A DNA stretch of 19,288 bases from UBA4719 sp035654835 (GTDB taxonomy: Bacteria > Actinomycetota > Actinomycetes > Actinomycetales > Dermatophilaceae), in assembly GCA_035654835.1 (NCBI GenBank), contig DASRVZ010000233.1, positions 1 through 19,288 on the forward strand, in the 5' to 3' direction. Numbering within the stretch: the stretch's first letter is position 1; every line of letters begins with the position of its first letter. The position numbers and the translations under genes are program-made. The notes under the pieces were generated by a model that was given only the letters and a program-made list of their open reading frames with translations, was not told where the DNA came from and searched no databases. Below are positions 7,872 through 14,694 of this stretch, one piece after another.

Positions 7872-9128
7872 ATGGCGCGCGAGAAGGCCGGCCGCCAGGC
7901 CAACGGTCGATCAACGATCTACGAAGGCAACGATGGCTACTGGCACGGGCGCGTGACGGTTGGCGTCCGACCTGATGGACACCCAGATCGGCGCCATGTC
8001 ATGTCTCGGCACAAGTCCGTCGTCGCCGAAAAGGTCAGGGACCTTGAACAGAGCCGGAACACCGGTTCACTGCTCAAGCCAGGGGAGAAGTGGACGGTGG
8101 AAGAGTGGCTGACTCACTGGCTGGAGAACATCGCGGCGCCCTTTGTGAAGGTCAACACCCTCGCGGGCTACCGGGTCGCAGTGAACCACCACTTGATCCC
8201 AGGTGTCGGCAACCACAAGCTCACCGAGCTGCGGCCGGAGCACCTGGAGAAGCTCTACCAAGACATGCTCCTGAAGAGGACCAAAGGCGGCACGCTGACG
8301 AAGCCGGCGACGGCGCATCAGGTCCACCGCACCGTTCGCACGGCGCTGAACGAAGCGGTTCGCCGCGGCTATCTCGCGAAGAACCCCGCGACGTTGGCGA
8401 GGACGCAGCGCATCGATTCGGACGAGGTCGAGCCGTACAACGTGGATGAGATCCAGCGCCTCTTCCGTACTGCGACGCAAACTCGAAACGGCGCAAGGTG
8501 GGCTATCGCCTTGGCACTCGGACTCCGGCAAGGAGAAGCCCTGGGTTTGAAGTGGTCGGACGTCGACTTCAGGACCCAGACTCTGGCAATCCGGCGCGGC
8601 CGGTTGCGACCGCAGTACGAGCATGGCTGCGCGGGCAAGTGCGACCGAAAGTATGCCGGCTACTGCCCCCAGCGCGTCCAGACACGACCGGAGACCGACA
8701 CCACGAAGTCACGCGCGGGACGTCGGTATGTCGGCCTGCCGGACTCTCTGTCCGATCTGCTCAAGGAACACCGCGCCAAGCAGAACCAGGAGCGTCTGCA
8801 AGCGGGGCAGATCTGGGAGGACGGGGACTGGCTGTTCGCCACGCCGACCGGTGCTCCGCTCAACCCCCGGACCGACTGGGGGCAGTGGAAGAGGCTGCTC
8901 AAGGACGCCGGCATCCGCGACGGACGCCTTCACGACGCACGCCATACCGCTGCGACAGTTCTTCTCCTGCTCGGCGTCAGCGAACAGACGATGATGGGCC
9001 TGATGGGCTGGTCCAACCCCGCCATGGCGCAGCGTTACGCACACATGGCCGACCCGATTCGCCGGGATATCGCGACCCGAGTCGGTGGCCTGCTCTGGGG
9101 TGACCAAGCGAGGGCTTCCGCCAAATAG
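7872..9128 (+). CDS. int: Tyrosine-type site-specific integrase
   Basis: This 418-residue tyrosine recombinase would integrate and excise the element at tRNA-Ser. It has an N-terminal AP2-like arm-binding domain (about 1-70), a core-binding SAM-like domain (about 74-175) and the catalytic domain (about 185-400). Catalytic residues are all visible: R219 in ALGLRQGEALGL, K279 in TTKSRAGRR, H354 and R357 in LHDARHTA, W380 in GWSN (in the second-histidine position), and nucleophile Y389 in QRYAHM. An insert at about 249-270 carries three cysteines (HGCAGKC, then YCPQR), a feature found in some actinobacterial integrases. Translation starts at 7872, 8 bp after the excisionase stop; the ribosome binding site is weak, suggesting coupling. 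Confidence 0.95.
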   Translation: MAREKAGRQANGRSTIYEGNDGYWHGRVTVGVRPDGHPDRRHVMSRHKSVVAEKVRDLEQSRNTGSLLKPGEKWTVEEWLTHWLENIAAPFVKVNTLAGYRVAVNHHLIPGVGNHKLTELRPEHLEKLYQDMLLKRTKGGTLTKPATAHQVHRTVRTALNEAVRRGYLAKNPATLARTQRIDSDEVEPYNVDEIQRLFRTATQTRNGARWAIALALGLRQGEALGLKWSDVDFRTQTLAIRRGRLRPQYEHGCAGKCDRKYAGYCPQRVQTRPETDTTKSRAGRRYVGLPDSLSDLLKEHRAKQNQERLQAGQIWEDGDWLFATPTGAPLNPRTDWGQWKRLLKDAGIRDGRLHDARHTAATVLLLLGVSEQTMMGLMGWSNPAMAQRYAHMADPIRRDIATRVGGLLWGDQARASAK

Positions 9129-9220
9129 CCGCCTCACCTCGTTGGACGCTTGCCCCTCTCAGCTCGGCCGGGGGGGTTGAGCGCTGGGCGCGTGAAAAGT
9201 AGCGCCTGCGCGGAGCCAAA

Positions 9221-9241
9221 TGAGACTAGAACTGAGACTAG
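9221..9241 (+). repeat. Direct repeat TGAGACTAG, probable integrase arm-type site
   Basis: TGAGACTAG occurs perfectly at 9221-9229 and 9233-9241 with three bases between, a 12-bp period. Paired short direct repeats close to the att core, between integrase gene and tRNA, are where tyrosine integrases of this class bind with their N-terminal domain. The assignment as arm sites is by position and pattern only. Confidence 0.5.
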
Positions 9242-9250
9242 GACCCGAAA

Positions 9251-9281
9251 CGCCGCCCCGGGCTGACTGCCCGGGGCGGCG
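9251..9281 (-). terminator. Strong hairpin, probable terminator of tRNA-Ser
   Basis: CGCCGCCCCGGGC (9251-9263) pairs perfectly with GCCCGGGGCGGCG (9269-9281) around a 5-nt loop. Read on the minus strand, it lies about 30 bp after the tRNA 3' end and is followed by TTT. This suits termination of the tRNA transcript, and may also end integrase transcription from the other side. Confidence 0.7.
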
Positions 9282-9283
9282 TG

Positions 9284-9305
9284 CTGAGCACGAATTCGTG
9301 CTCAG
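9284..9305. repeat. Perfect 22-bp palindrome between tRNA-Ser and its terminator
   Basis: CTGAGCACGAA followed directly by its exact reverse complement, with no spacer and centred on an EcoRI-type GAATTC. It lies 6 bp beyond the tRNA 3' end. It could be a protein-binding site, part of the trailer processed from the tRNA, or part of the recombination region. Confidence 0.6.
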
Positions 9306-9311
9306 AAACGG

Positions 9312-9398
9312 CGGTGGCGGTGGGATTTGAACCCACGGTGGACTTTCACCCACACACGCTTTCGAGGCGTGCTCCTTTGGCCGCTCGGACACGCCACC
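9312..9398 (-). tRNA. tRNA-Ser (anticodon CGA)
   Basis: On the minus strand the 87-nt sequence folds as a type II tRNA. The acceptor GGTGGCG (9398-9392) pairs with CGCCACC, followed by a G discriminator at 9312. The anticodon stem CACGC/GCGTG encloses loop CTCGAAA with anticodon CGA (9364-9362), reading UCG. A long variable arm typical of serine and the T-arm GTGGG-TTCAAAT-CCCAC follow. The next bases are CCG, so CCA is not encoded. The gene is intact and is the apparent integration target of the element to its left. Confidence 0.95.
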
Positions 9399-9405
9399 GT
9401 GGGGG

Positions 9406-9411
9406 AGATTA
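9406..9411 (-). promoter_or_regulatory. Putative -10 box of tRNA-Ser
   Basis: Read on the minus strand, TAATCT lies 7 bp before the first base of tRNA-Ser and fits the TANNNT -10 pattern. It starts immediately after the tadA stop codon, so the -35 region is inside the tadA 3' end; the best hexamer there is weak. Confidence 0.4.
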
Positions 9412-9894
9412 CTAGAGTCGGTGCCCCGCAAAGAAATCGAGCAGGATCTGTGAGCACTCCTGCTCGCGGATCCCGCCGATCACCTCGACCCGATGTGTGG
9501 CCCGCCGGTCGCGCACGACGTCCCAAACCGACCCACATGCGCCGGCCTTCGGGTCCCAGGCTCCCAGCACCAGACGCTCGATCCGCGCCAGCATCAGCGC
9601 CCCGGCGCACATGACACACGGCTCGAGGGTGACGACGAGAGTGCAGTTCTCGAGGCGCCACTGCCCCAATGCTGTTGCGGCGGCACGTACGGCGATCACC
9701 TCGGCGTGCGCGGTCGGGTCTCCCTTCGCTTCGCGCATGTTGCGCCCGACCCCGAGGATCTCCCCCTCGGGGGAGAAGACCAGCGCCCCGACAGGCACGT
9801 CGCCCGAAGCGAGCGCTTCGGAGGCGACCTCGAGCGCCTGACCCATCCATACGGCATACCGTTGGCGGGCTGGGGGGGCCAAGGGATCGGTCAC
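9412..9894 (-). CDS. tadA: tRNA adenosine(34) deaminase TadA
   Basis: This 160-residue protein is a zinc-dependent deaminase that converts A34 to inosine in tRNA-Arg(ACG), allowing wobble decoding. The zinc and catalytic motifs are intact: HAE at 63-65 (H63 ligand, E65 proton shuttle) and PCVMC at 92-96 (C93 and C96 ligands). The surrounding GDVPVGALV, NMREAKGDPTAHAEVIA and ARIERLVLGAWDPKAG are characteristic of TadA rather than free-base or cytidine deaminases. The start at 9894 is GTG. M17 (9846) is a possible alternative; neither has a clear ribosome binding site. It is divergent from upp, with only 16 bp between the two start codons, and its 3' end abuts the tRNA-Ser promoter. Confidence 0.93.
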   Translation of the reverse strand: MTDPLAPPARQRYAVWMGQALEVASEALASGDVPVGALVFSPEGEILGVGRNMREAKGDPTAHAEVIAVRAAATALGQWRLENCTLVVTLEPCVMCAGALMLARIERLVLGAWDPKAGACGSVWDVVRDRRATHRVEVIGGIREQECSQILLDFFAGHRL

Positions 9895-9898
9895 GCGC

Positions 9899-9904
9899 TA
9901 AGTT
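9899..9904 (+). promoter_or_regulatory. Putative -10 box for leaderless upp
   Basis: TAAGTT (TANNNT) ends 6 bp before the upp ATG at 9911, the spacing expected if transcription begins at the start codon. No ribosome binding site precedes the ATG, which agrees with a leaderless mRNA. The -35 region is not recognisable. Confidence 0.45.
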
Positions 9905-9910
9905 TCGCGT

Positions 9911-10549
9911 ATGCGCGTCCACATTGCAGACCATCCGCTCATCGCCCACAAGCTCACGGCGCTGCGGGACAAGAACACCGACTCCCCCACGTTCCGTCGG
10001 CTGGCCGACGAGCTGGTCACCTTGCTGGCCTACGAGGCGACCCGCGAGGTCCGTGTCGAGTCGTTCGACATCGAGACTCCCGTCGCCCCGACCACCGGCG
10101 TCAAGCTGGCGAGTCCCAAGCCACTGGTCGTGCCGATCCTGCGGGCCGGCCTCGGGATGCTGGACGGCATGGTGCGGTTGTTACCGACCGCCGAAGTCGG
10201 CTTCCTCGGCATGGTGCGCAACGAGGAGACCCTCGAGGCAACGACCTACGCCAATCGACTGCCCGATGACCTGTCCGGTCGGCAGTGCTACGTGCTCGAC
10301 CCGATGCTGGCGACCGGCGGCACCCTCGCTGCGGCCATCCGCTACCTGGTCGACCTCGGCGCCGACGACATCACGGCGATCACCTTGCTGTGCGCCCCTG
10401 AGGGCATCGAGAGGCTCGAGGCAGCCGTCGCCGACCTCAACGTCCCCGTCACCATCGTCACCGGCGCAATGGACGAGAAGCTCAACGAGCGCGGCTACAT
10501 CGTGCCCGGACTTGGCGATGCAGGCGACCGTCTGTACGGTGTCGTCTGA
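9911..10549 (+). CDS. upp: Uracil phosphoribosyltransferase
   Basis: This 212-residue cytosolic enzyme makes UMP from uracil and PRPP (pyrimidine salvage). The start MRVHIADHPLIAHKLTALRD is typical, as are VPILRAGLGMLDGM (74-87), the PRPP-binding loop VLDPMLATGGT (128-138), and the C-terminal uracil-binding GYIVPGLGDAGDRLYG (195-210). Length matches the family (about 208-212). It is divergent from tadA, and its promoter must lie in the 16-bp gap and the tadA 5' end. Uracil salvage here and the barbiturate/cyanurate-type hydrolase at the right end of the window may be metabolically related, but they are far apart and not one operon. Confidence 0.97.
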   Translation: MRVHIADHPLIAHKLTALRDKNTDSPTFRRLADELVTLLAYEATREVRVESFDIETPVAPTTGVKLASPKPLVVPILRAGLGMLDGMVRLLPTAEVGFLGMVRNEETLEATTYANRLPDDLSGRQCYVLDPMLATGGTLAAAIRYLVDLGADDITAITLLCAPEGIERLEAAVADLNVPVTIVTGAMDEKLNERGYIVPGLGDAGDRLYGVV

Positions 10550-10645
10550 CCAGGTGACCGGCGCGCCTCAGCCACGAGGGAACGCTTCCTTGGCATGGTG
10601 GGGTGAAGTTGTGACCACCGCAGGAAGCCCTACAAAGGAGATGAC

Positions 10646-10816
10646 GTGCAGCGCGTCAAGAAGATCGTGCTCTGGGGCGTGCTTGCCTTTTTCGTCTATG
10701 CGATCGTGAAGTCGCCGAGCCAGGCTGCCGACATCCTCCGCACCCTCTGGGACATCGTCGTGCAGGGCGCCAAGAGCATCGGCAGCTTCTTCGACGCGCT
10801 GCTGAACACCAAGTAG
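10646..10816 (+). CDS. Small single-pass membrane protein
   Basis: This 56-residue protein starts at a GTG with an excellent AAAGGAG site (10634-10640). It begins MQRVKKIVLWGVLAFFVYAIVKS, a short basic N-terminus and one hydrophobic segment (about 6-22), followed by an amphipathic stretch, SQAADILRTLWDIVVQGAKSIGSFFDALL. The topology suggests a small inner-membrane protein with a membrane-hugging C-terminal helix. The PH-domain gene starts 10 bp after its stop, so the two are almost certainly cotranscribed. Similar tiny proteins occur next to PH-domain genes in related actinobacteria as far as I recall; the function is unknown. Confidence 0.75.
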   Translation: MQRVKKIVLWGVLAFFVYAIVKSPSQAADILRTLWDIVVQGAKSIGSFFDALLNTK

Positions 10817-10826
10817 GACCACCGCG

Positions 10827-11495
10827 ATGGCGCGGCGCACCGACCCCGTGGCCGAGCGGCCACGCCATGGTGTCCTGGGTCGTTACCTCCTGGACGGCGA
10901 GCGGATCCTCACCGCCGTCCACCAGCACTGGGCCAAGGTTGCCGAGCCGGTCGCCTCCGTCGTGGCCGGGCTCGTACTGGTTCTCGCGCTCGACTCCTCA
11001 CTGCCGGCGACGCTCGGGGTCGTGGCCAACCTGCTGTGGTGGGCATGGTTCGTCCTGGTCGGACGGGCCGTCTGGAAGATCCTTGAGTGGCGACACGACT
11101 GGTTCGTCGCGACCGACAAGCGTCTGATCCTGTCCTACGGGCTGATCACCCAGAAGGTCGCCATGATGCCGCTGCTCAAGGTCACCGACATGTCGTACAA
11201 CCGCTCGCCAGTGGGGCGGCTGCTCGGCTACGGCACCTTCGTGATGGAGAGCGCCGGCCAGGACCAGGCCCTTCATCGCGTCGAGTGGGTGCCTCAGCCC
11301 GACCACACCTACCGTGCCATCTGCGCTGAGATCTTCGGCGTCGGAGACCACGACGCGCGCGTGCCCGCTGGGCCGGAGGGCACGGGCTACTCGACCGCCA
11401 TCCCGATCCGCATCAGCGGCCAGCAGCCTGACGACGGCGCCCCCGACATCCACGAGGCCGACACTGGGCCCATCTCCTACTGGCCGCCCAGCTAA
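10827..11495 (+). CDS. Membrane protein with bacterial PH domain (bPH_2)
   Basis: This 222-residue protein has two membrane segments (about 40-58 and 63-84). A bacterial PH domain of the YdbS/YdbT type (PF03703) follows at about 88-165: WFVATDKRLILSYGLITQKVAMMPLLKVTDMSYNRSPVGRLLGYGTFVMESAG contains the ..TdkRli...Gli......ipl.kv.dv......ig.llg.G.l.v.saG pattern. The C-terminal 50 residues are polar and low-complexity. Family members sit at the inner membrane; their role is poorly known. It follows the 56-residue membrane protein by 10 bp and ends before a strong hairpin, so the two form a compact unit. Confidence 0.88.
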   Translation: MARRTDPVAERPRHGVLGRYLLDGERILTAVHQHWAKVAEPVASVVAGLVLVLALDSSLPATLGVVANLLWWAWFVLVGRAVWKILEWRHDWFVATDKRLILSYGLITQKVAMMPLLKVTDMSYNRSPVGRLLGYGTFVMESAGQDQALHRVEWVPQPDHTYRAICAEIFGVGDHDARVPAGPEGTGYSTAIPIRISGQQPDDGAPDIHEADTGPISYWPPS

Positions 11496-11511
11496 CGACT
11501 CGACCAAACAA

Positions 11512-11547
11512 CTGACGACAGCGACCGTTGAGGGTCACTGTCGTCAG
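11512..11547. terminator. Hairpin terminator between the convergent PH-domain gene and pntB
   Basis: CTGACGACAG (11512-11521) plus GACC (11523-11526) pair with GGTC (11533-11536) plus CTGTCGTCAG (11538-11547). There is one C/A mismatch and a 6-nt loop. It sits 17 bp after the PH-domain stop and about 60 bp past the end of pntB on the other strand, so it probably terminates both. There is no strong T-run, as is common in this phylum. Confidence 0.65.
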
Positions 11548-11605
11548 GATGTTGTTGCGGCAGAACGTTCTTGGGTCAGATCGCTCGGCGTCAGAGGTTC
11601 GTGCG

Positions 11606-13006
11606 TCAGAGGTCCTTGAGGATGTCCTCGACCCGATCCTTGGCGTCACCGAAGAGCATGGCGCTGTTCGTCTTGAAGAACAGCGGGTTCTGCACACCCG
11701 CATAGCCGGGGGCCATGGACCGCTTGAAGATGATGACCTCTTTTGCCTTCCACACCTGAATCACCGGCATCCCGGCAATCGGGCTGGACGGATCATCTTC
11801 GGCGCTCGGGTTCACCGTGTCGTTGGCGCCGATGACAAGCACGACGTCGGTTTGTGGAAGGTCATCGTTGATCTCGTCCATCTCGAGGACGATGTCGTAG
11901 GGCACCTTGGCCTCGGCGAGCAGGACGTTCATGTGACCTGGCAGCCGACCCGCGACGGGGTGGATGCCGAAGCGGACATTGATACCGCGTTTGCGCAGCC
12001 GTGCGGTCAGCTCGGCCACCGGGTACTGGGCCTGCGCGACGGCCATGCCGTAGCCAGGCGTGATCACGACCGACGAAGCGTCCTTGAGCAGCTCAGCGAC
12101 CTCGGCGGCGTTGGTCTCACGGAAGTCGCCGTAGTCCTTCTGCTCGGTGCTCACCGGGGCTCCACCGAACCCGCCGGCGATAACGCTGATGAACGAACGG
12201 CCCATGGCGCGACACATGATGTAACTCAAGATCGCACCCGAGGAACCCACGAGGGCGCCGACCACGATCAGCAGGTCGTTGCTGAGCATGAAGCCGGCTG
12301 CGGCTGCGGCCCACCCTGAGTACGAGTTGAGCATCGAGATCACGACAGGCATGTCGCCACCGCCGATCGAGGCGACGAGGTGCCAGCCCAGCGCAAGGGA
12401 GATCACCGTCATGATCAGCAGCGGCACGACGCTGCCCGAGCTCACGAACCAGGCCATCAGGACGGCCGAGATCAGCAGGGCCGCGAGGTTCATCTTGTGC
12501 CGTTGAGGCAGGGTGAGCGGCTTGGACGAGATCCGGGTGCTCAGCTTGAGGAACGCGACGACTGAACCGGTCAGGGTCACCGCGCCGATGAACACGCCGA
12601 GGAACACCTCGACCGAGTGGATGTTGGCGAGGGAGCCGGTGAGCCCCTCCTCGGTCAGGAACGAGTTGTAGCCGACGAGTACGGCCGCAGCGCCGACGAG
12701 GCTGTGCAGGATCGCGATCAGCTCGGGCATCTGGGTCATCTCGACGCGCTTGGCCCGCCAGATCCCGATGACGGCGCCGATCGCCATCGCGAGGACGATC
12801 AGCCCAATGGCGGCCGGGACGCCCAGAGCGCCTTCTACGTCGGCCCCCTGGAGGGCCAGGTAAATGGTCGCGACGATCGCGATGGCCATACCGGCGACAC
12901 CGTAGCCGTTGCCGGTCTTGGCGGTCTCGTGCTTGGACAGGCCGGCGAGGGCCATGACGAACAGCAGGGCGGAGACGATGTATGCCGCCTGGACGATGGT
13001 GGTCAT
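11606..13006 (-). CDS. pntB: NAD(P) transhydrogenase subunit beta
   Basis: This 466-residue integral membrane subunit carries most of the proton channel and the NADP(H) site. Hydrophobic domain II spans about residues 1-275. It includes the conserved proton-path histidine in PELIAILHSLVGAAAVLVGY (H101, equivalent to E. coli beta-H91) and GGGDMPVVISMLNSYSGWA (215-233). Domain III (about 295-466) has VVITPGYGMAVAQAQ (313-327), HPVAGRLPGHMNVLLAEA, and the VIGANDTVNPSA...SPIAGMPV segment that binds NADP. Length matches E. coli PntB (462). The ATG at 13006 lies 6 bp after the pntA stop, so they form one operon. Confidence 0.97.
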   Translation of the reverse strand: MTTIVQAAYIVSALLFVMALAGLSKHETAKTGNGYGVAGMAIAIVATIYLALQGADVEGALGVPAAIGLIVLAMAIGAVIGIWRAKRVEMTQMPELIAILHSLVGAAAVLVGYNSFLTEEGLTGSLANIHSVEVFLGVFIGAVTLTGSVVAFLKLSTRISSKPLTLPQRHKMNLAALLISAVLMAWFVSSGSVVPLLIMTVISLALGWHLVASIGGGDMPVVISMLNSYSGWAAAAAGFMLSNDLLIVVGALVGSSGAILSYIMCRAMGRSFISVIAGGFGGAPVSTEQKDYGDFRETNAAEVAELLKDASSVVITPGYGMAVAQAQYPVAELTARLRKRGINVRFGIHPVAGRLPGHMNVLLAEAKVPYDIVLEMDEINDDLPQTDVVLVIGANDTVNPSAEDDPSSPIAGMPVIQVWKAKEVIIFKRSMAPGYAGVQNPLFFKTNSAMLFGDAKDRVEDILKDL

Positions 13007-13012
13007 CTCGAC

Positions 13013-14539
13013 TCAGCCCTTCCGGAACATCGTGAGCATGCGCTGGGTCACGGTGAAACCACCGAAGACGTTGATGCTGGCCACAGCCAGGGCGATGAAG
13101 GACACGACCGTGACGAGGCCGCCGTGGCCGATCTGGCTGAGGGCGCCGACCAGGATGATGCCGGAGATGGCGTTGGTCTCGGACATCAGCGGTGTGTGCA
13201 GGGCGTGCGTGACGTTGAAGATGACGTAGTAACCGATGACACAGGCGAGTGCAAAGACTGTGAAGTGGCCGAGGAACGCGGCGGGCGACACCTTCGCCAT
13301 CGCGAGGAAGAGCACCGCGGCGAGCGCCATGATGGCGTACCTCCGTCGCGGGTCCTTCGGCTTGGGCTCGGGTCTCACCGCGACGGGGGCGGCGACGACG
13401 GCCGGCTGGGCCGACACCTGCACCGGCGGCGGCGGCCATATCGTCTCGCCGTCACGAACCACCGTCATACCGCGCTGCACGACATCGTCGAAGTCGAGGA
13501 CGATCTGGCCGTCCTTGCCGGGAGTCAGCAGCTTCATCAGGTTGACGATGTTCGTGCCGAAGAGCTGGGAGGACTGAGTGGGCAGGCGCCCCGGAAGGTC
13601 GGTGTAGCCGATGATCCGCACGCCGTTGTCGCTCATGACGAGCTCGTCGGGGCGGGAGAGCTCACAGTTGCCGCCGTTGGCCGCTGCCATGTCGACGATG
13701 ACACTGCCCGGCTTCATCGTGGCAACCATCGCGGCGCTGATCAGCTTTGGCGCTGGCTTCCCCGGGATCAGCGCGGTGGTGATGATGATGTCCACCTCGG
13801 TGGCCTGCGCGGCATACAGCTCCTCCGCCAGACGGTTGAAGTCCTGCGAGGTCTCTTTGGCGTAGCCGTCGGCGCTCGGCGCCGCCTGCTCGATGTCGAT
13901 CTTCAGGAACTCACCACCCATCGACTCAACCTGCTCGCCGACCTCTGGTCGGGCGTCGAAGGCACGCACGATGGCGCCGAGGCTGTGGGCCGTGCCGATG
14001 GCCGCCAGCCCGGCGACGCCAGCTCCGACGACGAGGACCTTGGCCGGCGGGACCTTGCCCGCGGCGGTGATCTGGCCGGTGAAGAGGCTGCCGAACTCGT
14101 GGGCGGCCTCGATCACAGCGCGGTAGCCGGCGATATTGGCCATCGAGCTGAGAACATCGAGGGCCTGTGCCCGGGAGATGCGCGGGACCGCGTCCATCGC
14201 GAGCGCCGTGACGCCTTGGGCACTGAGCTTCTCGAGCAGCTCGGGGGCCAGGGCGGGGGCCAGCAGGCTGGCGAGCATGGTGCCCGGCCTCAGCAGCGCA
14301 ATCTCGGTGTCGGACGGCGGGTTGATCTTGACGATGAAGTCGCTGCCCCAGACTTCACCGGTGGGGACGATCGAGGCGCCGGCCTCTTCATACGCATGGT
14401 CGGTAAAGCTGGCCAGCGTTCCTGCGCCTGACTCCAGGCGCACTTCATGGCCGAGGGCAATCAGCTGCGCGACGGTCTTGGGCGTGGCGGCAACCCGGGT
14501 CTCACCTGGCCGCGTCTCTTTGGGCACACCAATGCGCAC
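13013..14539 (-). CDS. pntA: NAD(P) transhydrogenase subunit alpha (fused form)
   Basis: This 508-residue subunit contains the NAD(H)-binding domain I and the membrane segments of domain II. With PntB it couples proton import to NADPH formation from NADH. Domain I starts with MRIGVPKETRPGETRVAATP. It carries RAQALDVLSSMANIAGYRAV (123-142), the Rossmann VLVVGAGVAGLAA (168-180) followed by FDARPEVGEQV, and GYTDLPGRLPTQSSQLFGTN in the mobile-loop region. After a Pro/Ala linker (about 360-400), four membrane helices lie at about 410-508. The alpha1 and alpha2 parts are fused as in E. coli (510 residues), whereas many actinobacteria have them split. The GTG at 14539 has GGGAG about 8 bp upstream. 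It is first in an operon with pntB and divergent from the nickel permease. Confidence 0.97.
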   Translation of the reverse strand: MRIGVPKETRPGETRVAATPKTVAQLIALGHEVRLESGAGTLASFTDHAYEEAGASIVPTGEVWGSDFIVKINPPSDTEIALLRPGTMLASLLAPALAPELLEKLSAQGVTALAMDAVPRISRAQALDVLSSMANIAGYRAVIEAAHEFGSLFTGQITAAGKVPPAKVLVVGAGVAGLAAIGTAHSLGAIVRAFDARPEVGEQVESMGGEFLKIDIEQAAPSADGYAKETSQDFNRLAEELYAAQATEVDIIITTALIPGKPAPKLISAAMVATMKPGSVIVDMAAANGGNCELSRPDELVMSDNGVRIIGYTDLPGRLPTQSSQLFGTNIVNLMKLLTPGKDGQIVLDFDDVVQRGMTVVRDGETIWPPPPVQVSAQPAVVAAPVAVRPEPKPKDPRRRYAIMALAAVLFLAMAKVSPAAFLGHFTVFALACVIGYYVIFNVTHALHTPLMSETNAISGIILVGALSQIGHGGLVTVVSFIALAVASINVFGGFTVTQRMLTMFRKG

Positions 14540-14653
14540 AGCAAACTCCCTGTCGTGTGATGTTCACGTACGTGTGGTTGGCAATTTACACATTCCTCGT
14601 GGACCCACATCGGCCACCCCCATGGTGCTGTCGAGCGCCGAGGTTGTCCCTTA

Positions 14654-14670
14654 TTGCGAATGACTTGCAA
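14654..14670 (+). promoter_or_regulatory. Nur-box-like operator upstream of the nickel/cobalt permease
   Basis: TTGCGA (14654-14659), five bases, then TTGCAA (14665-14670) matches the Nur consensus known from Streptomyces (TTGCAA-N5-TTGCAA) at 11 of 12 half-site positions. Nur is the Fur-family repressor that uses nickel as corepressor and controls nickel uptake. The downstream gene encodes a nickel/cobalt permease. The right half-site also serves as the apparent -35 box, so bound repressor would block RNA polymerase. Confidence 0.72.
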
Positions 14671-14694
14671 CAAGATGGTTCCGGTCCCTAACGT
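14665..14694 (+). promoter_or_regulatory. Promoter of the NiCoT permease, probably leaderless
   Basis: TTGCAA (14665-14670) and TAACGT (14689-14694) are spaced by 18 bp. The -10 ends 6 bp before the ATG at 14701, so the transcript would begin at or beside the A of ATG. The intervening GTGGGGGC is not well placed as a ribosome binding site, which agrees with leaderless translation. Confidence 0.6.

Larger units (their letters stand above)
9129..9311. other. Integrase-proximal attachment region
   Basis: This 183-bp stretch between the integrase stop and the tRNA 3' end has no gene. It holds 12-bp-period direct repeats, a strong hairpin and a perfect palindrome, each listed separately. If the element recombined at the tRNA 3' end, this is the element-derived flank of the junction (attL or attR), and the crossover core should lie in the tRNA itself. 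Confidence 0.55.
2063..9312. mobile_element. Integrative mobilisable element at tRNA-Ser(CGA); left boundary unresolved
   Basis: The relaxase, AbiE toxin-antitoxin, excisionase and integrase genes lie together and end at the 3' end of tRNA-Ser. The integrase is the last gene before the tRNA, the standard position for elements that recombine into a tRNA 3' end and restore it. I searched by eye for a second copy of the tRNA 3' sequence to mark the other end and did not find one. The left coordinate given is only the limit of the recognisable element genes. No VirB4, VirD4/TraB or FtsK-like gene is present in the window, so self-transfer is not supported. Confidence 0.7.

Noticed and set aside
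9159..9311. Possible remnant gene between integrase and tRNA
   Set aside because: The open frames run through the tRNA and a hairpin and show no domain; the area is better explained as the attachment region.
12617..14431. 604-codon plus-strand open frame opposite pntA and pntB
   Set aside because: It spans two genes with certain identity on the other strand. Its composition, rich in D, G, R and H, is that of a reverse-complement shadow.
14565..14574. CACGTACGTG palindrome upstream of pntA as an operator
   Set aside because: A 10-bp palindrome alone in GC-rich DNA is weak evidence. It could be a regulator site, but nothing ties it to a known protein.
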